Below are positions 6,977 through 13,627 of a DNA stretch of 16,250 bases, in pieces. Each line of letters opens with the position of its first letter. Position 1 is the first letter of the stretch. The notes beneath the pieces were generated by a model. That model saw nothing but the letters and a program-made list of their open reading frames with translations, ran no database searches and had not been told where the DNA came from. A program made the translations under genes and the position numbers. The stretch comes from Candidatus Cardinium sp. cBcalN2 (lineage in GTDB: Bacteria > Bacteroidota > Bacteroidia > Cytophagales > Amoebophilaceae): the NCBI RefSeq assembly GCF_022810445.1, contig NZ_JAACGD010000014.1, positions 1 through 16,250 of the forward strand, in the 5' to 3' direction.

Positions 6977-7156
6977 ATGGCTGTTAAAATTAATGAACTA
7001 GTCGTCCAGATTAAGGTTTCCGAGACTAATACTAGTAATAAGCAACTAGCAGAGCCTACAGATACTTCATCTAGTTTATTATGCCCTACAGAGCAGCAAA
7101 AATCAGCATTAGCAAAAGACCTTTTAAACTTATTAGAAGATCAGCAAGCAAGGTAA
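6977..7156 (+). CDS. DUF5908-like small CIS protein
   Basis: A 59-aa protein starting MAVKINELVVQIKV, which matches the short DUF5908 pattern (an N-terminal 'I.ELV..I.V' strand, a polar middle and a final helix, here QQKSALAKDLLNLLEDQ). DUF5908 proteins are encoded in Afp/PVC-like injection clusters between the tube and the LysM/CIS_tube genes, exactly this position. Their role is not established; a small assembly or baseplate-associated factor is possible. The start is the ATG at 6977; a TTG two codons earlier is in frame but unlikely. It lies 35 bases after the tube gene and 18 bases before the next one. Confidence 0.65.
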   Translation: MAVKINELVVQIKVSETNTSNKQLAEPTDTSSSLLCPTEQQKSALAKDLLNLLEDQQAR

Positions 7157-7174
7157 AGTGATTCATCTGTCGTT

Positions 7175-8401
7175 ATGAGTAATGTTAGTAAACTAGTTAT
7201 TAAAGCATGTAGTGACAATAAATTCTCCTCTTTTACAGGAGAGTTTATTACATCTATTAATCCAGAAAACTTAGCCATTACAAGTAAGGTTTTTTATGAT
7301 GTTGCTAAACCCATAGCTAATCCTCAGGTTGCATACCGTGGACCTAGTCCAAAACAGCTTTCTTTTAGTCTTTTATTTGATAATACGGGGATTATACCTG
7401 GTAGCAATGCCATTGCTGTTATGGAGCAAATAAAGCAATTGCAAGATGTTGCCTATAATGTGCACAAAACCAATAATGCCCCGAATTATATTCGTATTAT
7501 CTGGGGACAGATTGATTTTAAAGGTAGGTTGGTTGATTTAGACATAGTCTATTCTATGTTTCAAGTAGATGGCACGCTTGTTAGAGCAGAGGCACGTATA
7601 GTTGTCTTGGAGGAGGTCGTTTCTTTAGGTAAAGGCAAATCTGCTGCTGGCGTAGATAGTAACTATACAAAGGCATCTGGTGCTCATGCAACCTCGATGC
7701 AAAAGAGCCAGGCTGGTCAAATCTCGTCTACTAAAGGAGATGATCTATCGCCATCTCAGGAAAGTTTTGCACCGACACCTGATGGTATGAATGGTCCTTA
7801 CAGTGGTGCACCAGCTGGTGCTTACGATGGATCCCCTGATCAGGTTTATCATGGATCTAATGATGTTGGCCCTGTTTATGCTTCTTCCAGTGTTGGTAAG
7901 GCTGATCCTACTAAACCCACTTCTAGTCTCGACGCTACTAGTCCTACTGCTTCCAGTACAAGTGCCGCTGGTTCTGCTTCTAGTACTGCTATGGATCATG
8001 CTGATAACTCATCAAAAGGGGGCGTTGCGGGTAATGGCCCTGGTGGGAGTGGTGGCGGCATTGGTGGAGGTGGTCATGAGCCAGGTACCGGCCCAGCTAA
8101 GTCTGGTAGTAATACAGCTGCTTCTAAATCACCTACGTCTGCAAGTAAAGCTAGGCCAGCTGGTGGAACAGCCAAAGGGGCAGGTAGCGCTTCTAAAATG
8201 GGCAAGGCAGCAGCTGCTGGTGCCGGTATAGCTGGCGGTGCTGTAATGGCAGCTACCGTAGCTGGAGCCAATAGTTTGCGTAGTCTAAAAGAAAAAGCTA
8301 CTGGATTGAATTTCTTGAGAAGAATCAAGAATTTTGTTAAAAAAGTAGCTCCTAGGGTCTATGATGCTGGAAAAAAAGTAGGTGGTCATCTAAAGGGGTA
8401 G
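7175..8401 (+). CDS. CIS_tube (Afp7-like) hub adaptor with glycine-zipper and cationic C-terminal extension
   Basis: A 408-aa protein. Residues 1-150 fit the CIS_tube/Afp7-Pvc7 N-terminal domain: SINPENLAITSK, LSFSLLFDNTG, a helix with IKQLQDVAYNV, APNYIRIIWG, FKGRLVDLDIVYSMFQVDGTLVRAEARI. This domain joins the inner tube to the spike/baseplate hub. Relatives usually continue into a LysM domain of some 50 residues; none is visible here. Instead residues 151-343 are a Ser/Gly/Ala/Thr/Pro-rich linker with a poly-glycine patch (GGSGGGIGGGG, 290-300). Residues 344-366 form a hydrophobic glycine-zipper segment (GAGIAGGAVMAATVAGA). Residues 367-408 are strongly basic and partly amphipathic (FLRRIKNFVKKVAPRVYDAG). 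The tail could anchor the machine in a membrane or act on one; that is inference. It is the last CIS gene here. Confidence 0.75.
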   Translation: MSNVSKLVIKACSDNKFSSFTGEFITSINPENLAITSKVFYDVAKPIANPQVAYRGPSPKQLSFSLLFDNTGIIPGSNAIAVMEQIKQLQDVAYNVHKTNNAPNYIRIIWGQIDFKGRLVDLDIVYSMFQVDGTLVRAEARIVVLEEVVSLGKGKSAAGVDSNYTKASGAHATSMQKSQAGQISSTKGDDLSPSQESFAPTPDGMNGPYSGAPAGAYDGSPDQVYHGSNDVGPVYASSSVGKADPTKPTSSLDATSPTASSTSAAGSASSTAMDHADNSSKGGVAGNGPGGSGGGIGGGGHEPGTGPAKSGSNTAASKSPTSASKARPAGGTAKGAGSASKMGKAAAAGAGIAGGAVMAATVAGANSLRSLKEKATGLNFLRRIKNFVKKVAPRVYDAGKKVGGHLKG

Positions 8402-8590
8402 TGGTTCCTAATCGTTACTTTTAAGTATTAAAAAGCACATCAATCATAATATCCTTTGCTTAGCAGCCTAACCTATATCTTTGAATGATTAGGGGAGGCC
8501 CTTGAATATTTTTTATTACAACGGCCTGATATTGTTATTTTTCGGGATTATTTGTTCTAAACTTAGCCAATCCTTTTATTTTAATTCCTT

Positions 8591-9907
8591 ATGGCAAATG
8601 TTGTGGCAATTGTAGGGCGATCTAATGTAGGTAAGTCTACCTTTTTTAATAGATTGATTGAAGCAAAAAAAGCCATTATGGATGGGTCTGTTCATACTAC
8701 CCGTGATCGGCATTATGGTTATGCACAGTGGGGGAATCGTTCTTTTACCGTTATTGATACGGGAGGGTATATGGTTGGTACCGATCATACCTTTGCCCAT
8801 GGTATTCGTGAACAGATTCAACTTGCACTAGATGAAGCCAATTTGATACTCTTTATGGTAGATTGTATGGAGGGCCTCACCGATCTAGATAAAGAATTTG
8901 CGCATTTATTACGAAAAATCAATAAGCCTGTTTTTTTAGTAGCCAATAAATCAGAAAGTTTAATGACCGCCATGGTGGCACCTAGTTTCTATGCTTTAGG
9001 ACTTGGCGATCCATTTCCTATAGCTGCTATCAATGGCTCCGGAACAGGCGACTTGCTTGATGCTTTATTGCCTCATCTTAAAGAAGCACCTGCTCCAGAA
9101 TCCGATCAAGGGCCAGAAAAACTCCCTAGATTAACTATTTTGGGTCGTCCAAATGTAGGCAAATCCTCTTTTTTAAATTTTTTATTAGATGAAAAAAGAA
9201 GTATGGTAAGTCCCGTATCTGGTACTACTAGAGATGCGATAGATACCCCATACAATCGTTATAACAAAAAGTTTATTCTTACTGATACAGCAGGCATACG
9301 AAAAAAATCCAAGGTACGGGAGGCTATTGAATTCTACTCCGTATTGCGTGCGGTAAGGGCTATGCAAGAGGCTGATATCTGTTTGATCATGATAGATGCC
9401 CAACATGGCATAGAAGCACAGGATATTTCGCTTATTGCATTAGCACATCGCTATAAAAAAGGGATAGTCTTAATCGTCAATAAATGGGATTTGATCGACA
9501 AAGAGGTTACAACTGCCGACAGCTATAGAAGACACCTACTACGCAAGCTAGCCCCTTTAGATTATCTGCCGATTCTATTTGTTTCAACGGTAAAAAAACA
9601 ACGTGTCTACCAAGCTATTGAAAAAGCACTTGCTGTTTATCAAAATAAAATAAAAAAGATTCCAACTTCTGAGTTAAATAAATGCATCTTGCCGATTATT
9701 GACAAGAATCATCCTCCTGCTGTAAAGGGGAAGTATATTCAAATTAAATATTGTACTCAGGTTACTGCTCATGCCCCTACATTTGCGTTTTTTTGTAACC
9801 ATCCAGCTTATATTCAACCTAATTACAAAAGCTATTTGGTTAATCAAATCAGGGCCCATTTTGATTTTGAGGGTGTACCCGTTCAAGTGGTATTTAAGAA
9901 AAAGTAG
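8591..9907 (+). CDS. der: Ribosome-assembly GTPase Der (EngA)
   Basis: Der has two GTPase domains and a C-terminal KH-like domain and acts in maturation of the 50S subunit. The 438-aa length is normal. Domain 1: GRSNVGKST (9-17), switch region HTTRDR (35-40), DTGG (56-59). Its G4 motif is NKSE (119-122) rather than the usual NKxD. Domain 2: GRPNVGKSS (185-193), GTTRDAID (211-218), DTAG (232-235), NKWD (297-300), all canonical. The KH domain covers about 350-438 and ends GVPVQVVFKKK as in relatives. It stands alone, 190 bases after the CIS operon; that spacer has only short inverted repeats. A hairpin with T-run lies about 125 bases downstream. Confidence 0.96.
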   Translation: MANVVAIVGRSNVGKSTFFNRLIEAKKAIMDGSVHTTRDRHYGYAQWGNRSFTVIDTGGYMVGTDHTFAHGIREQIQLALDEANLILFMVDCMEGLTDLDKEFAHLLRKINKPVFLVANKSESLMTAMVAPSFYALGLGDPFPIAAINGSGTGDLLDALLPHLKEAPAPESDQGPEKLPRLTILGRPNVGKSSFLNFLLDEKRSMVSPVSGTTRDAIDTPYNRYNKKFILTDTAGIRKKSKVREAIEFYSVLRAVRAMQEADICLIMIDAQHGIEAQDISLIALAHRYKKGIVLIVNKWDLIDKEVTTADSYRRHLLRKLAPLDYLPILFVSTVKKQRVYQAIEKALAVYQNKIKKIPTSELNKCILPIIDKNHPPAVKGKYIQIKYCTQVTAHAPTFAFFCNHPAYIQPNYKSYLVNQIRAHFDFEGVPVQVVFKKK

Positions 9908-9958
9908 TCTCCCCCTGGTGGGTATTTTTATCTATGTTCAGCTTTAATCACGTACTGA

Positions 9959-9991
9959 TTTGAATAATGTGACCAAGTTATAGTATATATA
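9959..9991 (+). promoter_or_regulatory. Promoter-like repeat, copy 1 (upstream of first ankyrin gene)
   Basis: A diverged copy of a sequence present three times: TTTG (9959-9962), a 21-base spacer ending CCAAGTTATAG, then TATATATA (9984-9991) in place of TAnnTTTG. The -33 box is kept but the -7 box is degraded and the spacer has one extra base, so activity is doubtful. It lies about 220 bases before the first ankyrin gene. Confidence 0.5.
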
Positions 9992-10031
9992 TAATTGATT
10001 TAGAGTATATAAAATTATAGAATCTGACAAA

Positions 10032-10069
10032 TAAGGTAACTTTTACCTTACTTTTTTCTTTTTTTTGCG
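10032..10069 (+). terminator. Intrinsic terminator candidate downstream of der
   Basis: A perfect 8-bp stem TAAGGTAA (10032-10039) / TTACCTTA (10043-10050) with loop CTT, followed by a long T-rich run (CTTTTTTC then eight Ts). The stem is AT-rich but perfectly matched, as expected in this low-GC genome. It lies 125 bases after der and downstream of promoter-like copy 1, so it could also attenuate transcription into the first ankyrin gene. Confidence 0.55.
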
Positions 10070-10214
10070 CGTGCTGCCATGGGGCTGAATGAATACAGCA
10101 TTTGTAAAGTGCAGAAAAAAACCATGCTAACAAATCGCTATTAGGCCAATAACACACTATCTAACATAACAAATAAATACTTCATTTACATTCACAAATA
10201 ATCATAATAAATTT

Positions 10215-11377
10215 ATGCATAAAAATAAGTACGTTTATATTGTTTATCTAAAATTTTCATTTTTTTTCTTTTCATGTAACCAATTAGGACTTAGATATGA
10301 TAAAAAAATCCAAACCTGCTAAAAGCATCATCTACAACAAAAAAGAAAAAAAATTTCTCAGAAGACAGTCTCCCTAAGTTGTTTGCACAAGATGATACAC
10401 TAATAAAGGCAGTACGTGGGAATCGTTTCAAAGATGTTAAAATTATGCTAGATTTAGCACAGTATTTAATCAATAACCCAGCCAAAAAATCTCCTAAATT
10501 ATCTAAAGAATCAATTTTAAATTCTATTAACAACCCGGACAAAGATGGTTATACTACTTTGCATTATGCATTAGATTGTGATGCTTCAATATGTTACGAA
10601 ATGTTGAAGTTGCTGTTAAAGTGTAATCTTGTCAATATAAAGGCAGCAGATTGTGAAGGTAGGACGATCCTTCATTGGGCAGTGGCAAGTGGTAATCTAC
10701 AAGCTGTAAAACTTATATTAGCATCTGCTCAATCGAGATTCTTACCTCAAAACTATTTACCTCAAGACTATCAAGACTATAAAGATTTTATAAACATGAA
10801 AACCAAGATAGCTAAAGATGGTTCAGGAGGCTGTTCTGCTATATACTGGGCGATTAGTCCAATCTCTTTACCAACAGATAAGCTTGAGGATAGTCTAAAA
10901 ATATTTAAATTGCTAGTAGATATATCGGAAATTAATGGAACAGATAATCAAGGATATACGCTTAGCCATTGGGCAGTTGTTCAGGGTTGTAGTAATATAT
11001 TGAGTATACTTATTAAAGATGGGGCTGATCTCAGTATACAGGATAAAAAAGGTCGTACTGTTTTCCATCTTGCCATAGAAACAATAAAAGATACCATGGA
11101 TAGTAATTTACACCTAGCAAACCACTTAATAGATCAGAAAGATAGCATATTCGACCAATTAGTAAGCCTACCCCAATATAGGCAAGAGTGGGATAAAAAA
11201 GATCATAACGGATATAGCCCCTTAGAACTACTAGATAAACTTGCTTTGACTTTGCAAGATTTTAAGGATTGGAAACGAGAGAAAAATAAAAAAAGCCAAA
11301 CCAATAAAAGACCTCATATTAATAGCACCAAAGTGGAAAATTGCCTACGTTTCAATAAAAAGAAACGTGTTTCCTAG
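10215..11377 (+). pseudogene. Ankyrin-repeat lipoprotein, copy 1, frameshifted at an A7 run
   Basis: The ATG at 10215 begins MHKNKYVYIVYLKFSFFFFSCNQLG, a lipoprotein signal nearly identical to copy 2, but this frame stops at 10320-10322. The rest of the protein continues in another frame, open from 10304 to 11377. Adding one A to the A7 run at 10302-10308 restores a single frame of about 388 codons (reading YDKKNPNLLKASS across the junction). The long part has ankyrin repeats (DGYTTLHYAL, EGRTILHWAVASGNLQAVKLIL, NQGYTLSHWAVVQG, KKGRTVFHLAIE, HNGYSPLELL). The last ~200 residues are nearly identical to copy 2, while the N-terminal ~110 differ. It ends in a basic tail with KKKR. Either it is a recent pseudogene, or slippage on the A-run yields some full-length protein. 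If translated only from internal starts (TTG 10379, ATG 10445) it would lack the export signal. Confidence 0.75.
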
Positions 11378-11382
11378 GGCTA

Positions 11383-11414
11383 TTTGAATAATGTTCCAAG
11401 TTATAGTATACTTA
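11383..11414 (+). promoter_or_regulatory. Promoter-like repeat, copy 2 (upstream of second ankyrin gene)
   Basis: TTTG (11383-11386), 20-base spacer, TATACTTA (11407-11414). The spacer differs from the rpmB copy by a single base (CCAAG versus CCAAC). The -7 box deviates from TAnnTTTG at two positions. It begins 5 bases after the stop codon of ankyrin copy 1, the same distance as copy 3 from ankyrin copy 2. Confidence 0.5.
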
Positions 11415-11536
11415 TAGTTACATGAGTTTAGAGTTGATAGTGCTATGTCGTATCCATTGACTACTGTCGCAGAAAAGCGCAAAAAAGTAGCCGTTCAGCG
11501 CAGTGCCAAAGTTACGTAGAAAAAGCAAAAACGCTC

Positions 11537-11558
11537 CTTGTAAAATAGTTGCGATCAG
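11537..11558. repeat. 22-bp dispersed repeat, copy A
   Basis: Begins CTTGTAAAATAGTTGC and ends ATCAG. It matches 21 of 22 bases with 13553-13574, in the spacer before ftsY. The bases 5' of both copies are also C-rich and similar. It could be the end of a decayed insertion sequence or a small regulatory element. Confidence 0.5.
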
Positions 11559-11591
11559 AAAACAACACTTACAGCTGAAATAGAAAAACAG

Positions 11592-11640
11592 CCTGTTTGA
11601 AGCCCGCCAAGCGGGTGCGTTAAGAAAAAAGCAAACAAGG
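11592..11640 (+). promoter_or_regulatory. GC-rich nested hairpin in the leader of ankyrin copy 2
   Basis: An inner hairpin GCCCGC (11602-11607), loop CAA, GCGGGT (11611-11616) is enclosed by CCTGTTTG (11592-11599) and CAAACAAGG (11632-11640), which pair with one bulged base. It ends 16 bases before the ATG at 11657 and is absent from the leader of copy 1. It may affect translation or be debris from an insertion. Confidence 0.4.
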
Positions 11641-11656
11641 TAACTATAATAAATTT

Positions 11657-12814
11657 ATGCATAAAAATAAATACGTTTATATTATTTATCTCATACTTCC
11701 ATTTTTTTTCTTTTCATGTAGCCAATTGGGTTTTAAAGCCTCTTCCCAAGAGGGAAAAAAATTAGCAGCATCTAGGGGCAAAGACATAAAGTCTGGTCCG
11801 GGAGCCAATGCTCCTAATGGGTTTCTAAATAAGAAAAAACTGATAGAAGACATAGTTGACCGTAATTTAACAAAGGTTCAAATTAAACTAAATATAATAA
11901 AGGATCTAATCAATAAAGGACTGAACAACAAATCTCTTGAAGTACCGCTAGCATCACTTTTACGTACTATAAATGAACAGGATGAGGATGGTTATACGCT
12001 TTTGCATTATACAGTAAAGCCTGATAAAACAGAGACATCTTTTGTTATAAATGTACCCATGTTGACTAAGCTGTTAAGTTATAAGTTTATCGATATAAAG
12101 GCAACAGATTATGAAGGTAAGACGATCCTTCATTGGGCAGTGGCAAGTGGTAATCTAGAAGCTGTAAAATTCATATTAGCATCTGCTCAATCGAGATTGT
12201 TACCTCAAGACTATACAGATTTTGTAAGCATGAAAACTAAAATAGACCAAGATGGTTCAGGAGGCTGTTCTGCTATATACTGGGCGATTAGTCCAATCTC
12301 TTTACCAACAGATAAGCTTAAGTGTAGTCTAGAAATATTTAAATTGCTGTTAGATATATCGGAAATTAATGGAACAGATAATCAAGGTTATACGCTTGGC
12401 CATTGGTCGGTTGTTCAAGGTCGTAATGATATATTCAGGTTACTTATTAAAGATGGCGCTGACTTTAGTATACAGGATAAAAAAGGTCGTACCGTTTTCC
12501 ATCTTGCCATAGAAACAATAAAAGATACCATGGATAGTAATTTACACCTGGCAAACCACTTAATAGATCAGAAAGATAGCATACTCGACCAATTAGTAAG
12601 CTTACCCCAATATAGGCAAGAGTGGGATAAAAAAGATCATAACGGATATAGCCCCTTAAAACTACTATCAGATGAGCTTGATTTGACTTTAGAAGATATT
12701 AAAGATTGGAAACAAGATAAAAATAAACAAATCCAAACTAACAAAAGACCTCATATTGATAGCACTGAAGTGGAAAATTGCCTACGTTCCAATAAAAAGA
12801 AACGTAGTTCCTAG
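11657..12814 (+). CDS. Ankyrin-repeat lipoprotein, copy 2 (intact)
   Basis: A 385-aa protein. Residues 1-21 form a signal peptide with a loose Bacteroidota-type lipobox (FFSC, cysteine 21), so it is probably exported and lipid-anchored. Residues ~22-105 are charged and variable. Ankyrin-like repeats follow at about 109-145 (DGYTLLHYTV), 152-182 (YEGKTILHWAVASGN), 200-238, 242-274 (QGYTLGHWSVVQG), 275-312 (KKGRTVFHLAIE) and 325-345 (HNGYSPLKLL). The C-terminal end is basic: NKRPHI (362-367) and NKKKR (379-383), resembling a bipartite nuclear localisation signal. Ankyrin repeats bind other proteins, and in intracellular symbionts such proteins often act on host targets; the target here is unknown. 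It is the intact partner of copy 1 and lies directly upstream of the rpmB promoter. Confidence 0.85.
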   Translation: MHKNKYVYIIYLILPFFFFSCSQLGFKASSQEGKKLAASRGKDIKSGPGANAPNGFLNKKKLIEDIVDRNLTKVQIKLNIIKDLINKGLNNKSLEVPLASLLRTINEQDEDGYTLLHYTVKPDKTETSFVINVPMLTKLLSYKFIDIKATDYEGKTILHWAVASGNLEAVKFILASAQSRLLPQDYTDFVSMKTKIDQDGSGGCSAIYWAISPISLPTDKLKCSLEIFKLLLDISEINGTDNQGYTLGHWSVVQGRNDIFRLLIKDGADFSIQDKKGRTVFHLAIETIKDTMDSNLHLANHLIDQKDSILDQLVSLPQYRQEWDKKDHNGYSPLKLLSDELDLTLEDIKDWKQDKNKQIQTNKRPHIDSTEVENCLRSNKKKRSS

Positions 12815-12819
12815 GGCTA

Positions 12820-12851
12820 TTTGAATAATGTTCCAACTTATAGTATATTTG
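12820..12851 (+). promoter_or_regulatory. Bacteroidota-type promoter of rpmB (repeat copy 3)
   Basis: TTTG (12820-12823), a 20-base spacer and TATATTTG (12844-12851) match the Bacteroidota primary-sigma consensus TTTG-N19-21-TAnnTTTG exactly. A start of transcription about 7 bases downstream would leave a leader of some 30 bases before the rpmB ATG at 12888. Related copies precede both ankyrin genes, but only this one keeps both boxes. Confidence 0.75.
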
Positions 12852-12887
12852 TAAGTATTGTACACCATACAGCATTATATATAGACC

Positions 12888-13145
12888 ATGGCAAGAATTT
12901 GTGATATAACAGGAAAAAAGCCGATTGTGGGTAACAATGTATCCCATGCAAATAATAAAACCAAAAGATGGTTTTATCCAAATCTGCAAAAAAAGCGTTT
13001 TTATATTCCGGAAGAGGATATTTGGATTCCATTGAAGGTTTGCACTTCTATTATCCGTACCATTAATAAGAAAGGCATCCATACAGTGTTAAAGGAAGCC
13101 AAACAAAAGGGTACTTTGTCGAAGAAATACCACTGGTTGGTCTAA
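12888..13145 (+). CDS. rpmB: 50S ribosomal protein L28
   Basis: An 85-aa protein with the L28 pattern: [21 protein letters not shown], then [22 protein letters not shown], and [19 protein letters not shown] near the end. L28 is a small basic protein of the 50S subunit. The ATG at 12888 gives the standard N terminus. It is first in the Bacteroidota group rpmB-rpmG-DUF4295-ftsY and has its own well-formed promoter. The N-terminal CxxC-type zinc site of some L28 proteins is absent (a single cysteine at position 5). Confidence 0.96.
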   Translation: MARICDITGKKPIVGNNVSHANNKTKRWFYPNLQKKRFYIPEEDIWIPLKVCTSIIRTINKKGIHTVLKEAKQKGTLSKKYHWLV

Positions 13146-13188
13146 ATGGTAGCCACTAGCAATCTTATAAAAAAGTAGTAAAAGTAAA

Positions 13189-13374
13189 ATGGCAAAAAAA
13201 AAAGGCGGTAGGGTTCAGGTAATATTAGAGTGTACAGAGCACAAAAATAGTGGTATGGCGGGTATGTCTCGCTACTGTACAGAAAAGAACAGAACGACTA
13301 CTACGGCACGAATGGAATTAAAAAAGTATAATCCTATACTTAAACGTCATACCCTTCATAAGGAAATTAAATAA
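13189..13374 (+). CDS. rpmG: 50S ribosomal protein L33
   Basis: A 61-aa protein matching L33 over its whole length: [22 protein letters not shown], then [29 protein letters not shown]. The zinc-ribbon cysteine pairs of the C+ form are not present, so this is the zinc-independent form. It follows rpmB by 43 bases and precedes the DUF4295 gene by 12 bases, so co-transcription from the rpmB promoter is likely. The run of lysine codons right after the ATG creates a long A-run at the start, as is common in this genome. Confidence 0.96.
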   Translation: MAKKKGGRVQVILECTEHKNSGMAGMSRYCTEKNRTTTTARMELKKYNPILKRHTLHKEIK

Positions 13375-13386
13375 TCATTAACCATT

Positions 13387-13545
13387 ATGGCAAAGAAAGT
13401 AGTGGCAACCCTTGCCAAAGGAGATGCCGTTAAATTGACTAAGTTGATTCAAGTAAAAAGATCAACCAAAACAGGGGCTTATACTTTCCGCAGTAGAATT
13501 GTTCCCTCTGAAGTAATAAAAGAGATTGTATCTACTAACTCATAA
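13387..13545 (+). CDS. DUF4295 family small protein
   Basis: A 52-aa basic protein: MAKKVVATLAKGDAVKLTKLIQ, then VKRSTKTGAYTFRSRIVPSE. Proteins of the DUF4295 family are found in Bacteroidota directly after rpmG and before ftsY, exactly as here, and are typically about 50 residues. Their function is not established; size, charge and constant linkage to L28 and L33 suggest association with the ribosome (inference). ATG at 13387, 12 bases after the rpmG stop; TAA at 13543-13545. Confidence 0.85.
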   Translation: MAKKVVATLAKGDAVKLTKLIQVKRSTKTGAYTFRSRIVPSEVIKEIVSTNS

Positions 13546-13552
13546 ACCCCCT

Positions 13553-13574
13553 CTTGTAAAATAGTTGCTATCAG
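13553..13574. repeat. 22-bp dispersed repeat, copy B
   Basis: Matches 11537-11558 at 21 of 22 positions. It lies in the 82-base spacer between the DUF4295 gene and ftsY, followed by a short inverted repeat AGCCT (13576-13580) / AGGCT (13591-13595). Confidence 0.5.
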
Positions 13575-13627
13575 CAGCCTTTGTACCGCTAGGCTAAACG
13601 ATAAGTATATTCATTAAGTTGCTTCCT

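Noticed and set aside
7745..8328. ORFs in other frames over the hub adaptor linker (plus 7791-8231; minus 7745-7999 and 8074-8328)
   Set aside because: They arise from the low-complexity Gly/Ser/Ala codons; the translations are equally repetitive and lack any domain.
8402..8590. Terminator or promoter between the CIS operon and der
   Set aside because: Only short inverted repeats (AGGCC/GGCCT, CCTAA/TTAGG) with long loops and no T-run; no good TAnnTTTG box.
12738..13082. 114-codon minus-strand ORF
   Set aside because: Antisense to the end of the ankyrin gene, the promoter and rpmB; rpmB is unambiguous.
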